Positions 61,340 to 64,000 of a DNA stretch of 64,000 nucleotides are shown here, piece by piece. Made by a program: the position numbers and the translations under genes. Every line of letters begins with the position of its first letter. Position 1 is the stretch's first letter. This stretch comes from Trabulsiella odontotermitis (GTDB lineage Bacteria > Pseudomonadota > Gammaproteobacteria > Enterobacterales > Enterobacteriaceae). The notes beneath the pieces are model-generated. The model saw nothing but the letters and a program-made list of their open reading frames with translations, made no database searches and was not told the origin of the DNA. The stretch is taken from contig NZ_CP125781.1 in NCBI RefSeq assembly GCF_030053895.1, positions 4,402,001 through 4,466,000 of the forward strand, read 5' to 3'.

Positions 61340-62878
61340 TTAACCCGCCAGGAAGAAACGAAACGCCGGGTTGCGGGTTTCGTCATGACACTCGTAGCCC
61401 AGTTCGTTAAGCCGCGTTTCGAAATCCGGCTCGTGCTCGCCCAGTTCAAACGCCGCCAGTACACGACCATAATCGGTGCCGTGGCTGCGGTAGTGGAACA
61501 GCGAAATGTTCCAGTGGGTTCCGAGCGTATAGAGAAATTTCAGCAACGCGCCGGGTGATTCCGGAAACTCAAAACTGAACAACCGCTCCTGCAGGGGTTT
61601 CGACGGACGACCGCCCACCATGTAACGCACGTGCAGTTTCGCCATCTCATCGTCGGAGAGATCCACCACGCTGTAACCGCCGTTGCGCAGCATGTCGAGG
61701 ATCTCTTTGCGCTCTTCCAGGCCACGACTCAGACGCACGCCAACGAAAATGCAGGCGTCTTTGGCATCAGCGAAACGGTAGTTGAACTCCGTGACCGAAC
61801 GCCCGCCGAGCAACTGGCAGAACTTCAGGAAGCTGCCCTTCTCTTCCGGAATGGTCACCGCCAGCAACGCCTCGCGTTGCTCGCCCAGCTCGCAACGTTC
61901 AGACACATAGCGCAGGCCGTGGAAATTCACGTTCGCGCCAGACAAAATATGCGCCAGCCGTTCGCCACGAATGTTATGTTGCGCGACGTATTTCTTCATG
62001 CCCGCCAGTGCCAGCGCGCCGGACGGTTCCGCCACCGCTCGCACGTCTTCGAACAGATCTTTCATCGCCGCACAGATGGCGTCGCTGTCGACCGTGATGA
62101 TGTCATCGAGGTACATCTGACACAGGCGGAATGTTTCATCGCCGATGCGCTTCACCGCCACCCCTTCGGCAAACAACCCGACGCGCGGCAACTCAACCGG
62201 ATGACCGGCATCCAGCGCGGCTTTCAGACAGGCGGAGTCTTCCGCTTCGACGGCAATCACTTTGATCTGCGGCATCAGCTGTTTGATCAGCACCGCCACG
62301 CCCGCCGCCAGCCCACCGCCGCCAACCGGAACAAATACGCGATCGATATGCGCATCCTGTTGCAGTAACTCCAGCGCCAGCGTGCCCTGCCCTGCAATCA
62401 CCATCGGATGATCGAACGGCGGCACCCAGGTAAACCCCTGCTGTTGTGACAGTTCAATAGCTTTCGCTTTCGCTTCATCAAAGTTCGCGCCGTGCAGCAG
62501 CACCTCGCCACCAAAGCCGCGTACCGCGTCGACTTTGATATCTGCGGTGGCGACCGGCATGACAATCAACGCCTTCACGCCGAGGCGCGCAGAAGAAAAC
62601 GCAACGCCCTGTGCATGGTTGCCCGCAGACGCCGTGATGACGCCCCGCGCTTTTTGCTCTTCAGTCAGCCCTGCCATCATGGCGTACGCGCCGCGTAGCT
62701 TAAAGCTGTGCACTGGCTGCCTGTCTTCGCGCTTCACCAGAATGACGTTTTCAAGGCGCGACGACAGCTTTTCCATTTTCTGCAGTGGCGTGACCTGCGC
62801 GGCTTCATACACCGGCGCGCGCAGCACGGCCCTGAGATATTCTGCCCCCTCAGGGGCAGCGGATAGGGATTCGGCCAT
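61340..62878 (-). CDS. ilvA: Threonine deaminase (biosynthetic)
   Basis: PLP enzyme making 2-oxobutanoate, the committed and isoleucine-inhibited step. 512 residues from the second of two ATGs (62878), which is better spaced from GGAGG than 62881; E. coli has 514. PLP lysine in HSFKLRGAY, GGGGLAAG glycine loop and two C-terminal ACT-like regulatory domains (LPLAV-type LLAVTIPEEKGSF, FSFEFPESPGALL). The ilvD stop overlaps the first ATG (TAATG). Confidence 0.97.
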   Translation of the reverse strand: MAESLSAAPEGAEYLRAVLRAPVYEAAQVTPLQKMEKLSSRLENVILVKREDRQPVHSFKLRGAYAMMAGLTEEQKARGVITASAGNHAQGVAFSSARLGVKALIVMPVATADIKVDAVRGFGGEVLLHGANFDEAKAKAIELSQQQGFTWVPPFDHPMVIAGQGTLALELLQQDAHIDRVFVPVGGGGLAAGVAVLIKQLMPQIKVIAVEAEDSACLKAALDAGHPVELPRVGLFAEGVAVKRIGDETFRLCQMYLDDIITVDSDAICAAMKDLFEDVRAVAEPSGALALAGMKKYVAQHNIRGERLAHILSGANVNFHGLRYVSERCELGEQREALLAVTIPEEKGSFLKFCQLLGGRSVTEFNYRFADAKDACIFVGVRLSRGLEERKEILDMLRNGGYSVVDLSDDEMAKLHVRYMVGGRPSKPLQERLFSFEFPESPGALLKFLYTLGTHWNISLFHYRSHGTDYGRVLAAFELGEHEPDFETRLNELGYECHDETRNPAFRFFLAG

Positions 62879-62880
62879 CA

Positions 62881-64000
62881 TTAGCCTCCAAGTTTGGATT
62901 TATCGCGCACAGCGCCTTTATCCGCACTGGTGGCCAGGCTCGCATAAGCCCGCAGAGCGAAGGACACTTCACGCTGACGATCGCGCGGCGTCCAGGCTTT
63001 ATCACCGCGTGCTTCCTGCGCTTCACGACGCGCCGCCATCTCCTGATTGCTGACCTGAAGCTGAATGTCGCGGTTCGGGATATCAATAGCGATCAGGTCG
63101 CCATCTTCAACCAGCGCAATGCTGCCGCCGCTGGCGGCTTCCGGTGAAACGTGACCAATGGAGAGACCGGAGGTACCGCCGGAGAAACGTCCGTCGGTGA
63201 TCAGCGCACAGGCTTTGCCAAGTCCCATTGATTTCAGGAAGGTGGTCGGATAGAGCATTTCCTGCATGCCCGGGCCGCCTTTCGGCCCTTCGTAACGGAT
63301 CACGACAACATCACCTTCCACTACTTTGCCGCCAAGGATGGCGTCTACCGCTTCTTCCTGACTTTCGTAGACTTTCGCCGGGCCGGTGAACTTCAGGATG
63401 CTGTCGTCAACGCCCGCCGTTTTTACGATACAGCCATTCTCGGCGATGTTGCCGTACAACACCGCCAGCCCGCCATCTTTGCTGTAGGCGTGTTCAAGCG
63501 AACGGATACAGCCTTCGGCGCGGTCGTCATCAAGGGTTTCCCAACGGCAATCCTGAGAAAACGCCTGCGTAGTGCGAATGCCCGCCGGGCCTGCGCGATA
63601 CATCGCTTTCACCGCTGCGTCTTCCGTCAGCATGACGTCATACTGCGCCAGCGACTCCGGCAAGGTCAGACCCAGCACGTTTTTCACGTCGCGGTTCAGC
63701 AGACCCGCGCGATCCAGTTCGCCGAGAATGCCAATCACCCCGCCAGCGCGGTGAACGTCTTCCATATGGTATTTCTGCGTACTCGGTGCCACTTTGCACA
63801 GCTGCGGCACTTTGCGCGACAGCTTATCGATATCACTCATGGTGAAATCAATTTCTGCTTCCTGGGCTGCCGCCAGCAGGTGCAGCACGGTGTTGGTGGA
63901 ACCGCCCATCGCGATATCCAGCGTCATGGCGTTCTCAAACGCCGCCTTGCTGGCGATGTTGCGCGGCAGTGCGCTGGCATCATCCTGCTCGTAATACCGT
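62881..64000 (-). CDS. ilvD: Dihydroxyacid dehydratase (5' end outside window)
   Basis: Fe-S enzyme of isoleucine/valine synthesis. The frame is open to the window edge; 372 C-terminal residues of about 616 are present, from RYYEQDDASALPRNIASK. IlvD/Edd signatures TLDIAMGGSTNT, HMEDVHRAGG, GPKGGPGMQEMLYPT and ALITDGRFSGGTSGLSIGHVSPEA. The cluster-binding first cysteine lies in the missing part. Coupled to ilvA by a TAATG junction, as in ilvGMEDA operons. Confidence 0.97.
   Translation of the reverse strand, partial: RYYEQDDASALPRNIASKAAFENAMTLDIAMGGSTNTVLHLLAAAQEAEIDFTMSDIDKLSRKVPQLCKVAPSTQKYHMEDVHRAGGVIGILGELDRAGLLNRDVKNVLGLTLPESLAQYDVMLTEDAAVKAMYRAGPAGIRTTQAFSQDCRWETLDDDRAEGCIRSLEHAYSKDGGLAVLYGNIAENGCIVKTAGVDDSILKFTGPAKVYESQEEAVDAILGGKVVEGDVVVIRYEGPKGGPGMQEMLYPTTFLKSMGLGKACALITDGRFSGGTSGLSIGHVSPEAASGGSIALVEDGDLIAIDIPNRDIQLQVSNQEMAARREAQEARGDKAWTPRDRQREVSFALRAYASLATSADKGAVRDKSKLGG

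Overview
The window is a chromosomal segment of an Enterobacteriaceae member. It is the E. coli/Salmonella ilv-rho-wec-hem-cya-uvrD-recQ-metE-udp block, read in the direction opposite to the usual E. coli map. Almost every protein is a full-length, highly similar counterpart of an E. coli K-12 protein. Some details differ from K-12: yigE, yigF and yigG are absent around corA, a DUF2461 gene sits between ilvY and ilvA, and there is a VgrG island between rhtB and rhtC. This fits Citrobacter or a close relative, but the genus is an inference from memory of related proteins.

Layout. 1-10.1 kb: rmuC (cut by the window edge), udp, ysgA, metE/metR, bioP (yigM), yigL, pldB, rhtB. 10.1-15.4 kb: the only clearly accessory region, a minus-strand set vgrG, two-domain cell-wall hydrolase effector, candidate immunity gene and PAAR gene, inserted in the gap between the convergent genes rhtB and rhtC. 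15.5-30.7 kb: rhtC, recQ, pldA, yigI, rarD, corA with its regulatory leader (corL), uvrD, the dapF-yigA-xerC-yigB operon, yifL, cyaY, cyaA. 31-35.1 kb: hemCDXY. 35.1-36.1 kb: the small RNA glmZ with a sigma54-type promoter and three GlrR-like sites, then the tRNA operon argX-hisR-leuT-proM. 36.1-50.5 kb: yifK and the complete enterobacterial common antigen cluster wecA-wzzE-wecB-wecC-rffG-rffH-wecD-wecE-wzxE-wecF-wzyE-wecG. 50.8-58 kb: rho with a RhoL-like leader ORF, trxA, rhlB, gppA, rep, ppiC. 58-64 kb: ilvC, ilvY, the DUF2461 gene, ilvA and the 3' part of ilvD.

How the genes fit together. Methionine synthesis (metE/metR), branched-chain amino acid synthesis (ilvDA, ilvC/ilvY), haem synthesis (hemCDXY), lysine and peptidoglycan precursor synthesis (dapF) and the ECA pathway each form coherent transcription units. 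Overlapping ATGA or TAATG junctions are common within these units.

The most interesting locus is the type VI secretion island. It has a VgrG spike with a long acidic tail. Its effector combines a degenerate M23/LytM-like domain with a GH19/COG3179-type muramidase or chitinase-like C-terminus. Next comes a very AT-rich gene for an exported small protein, in the position of an immunity gene, and then a PAAR tip. Base composition changes sharply inside the effector gene, as expected if the toxin-immunity module was exchanged onto a conserved delivery half. No T6SS core genes are in the window, so the apparatus would have to be encoded elsewhere.
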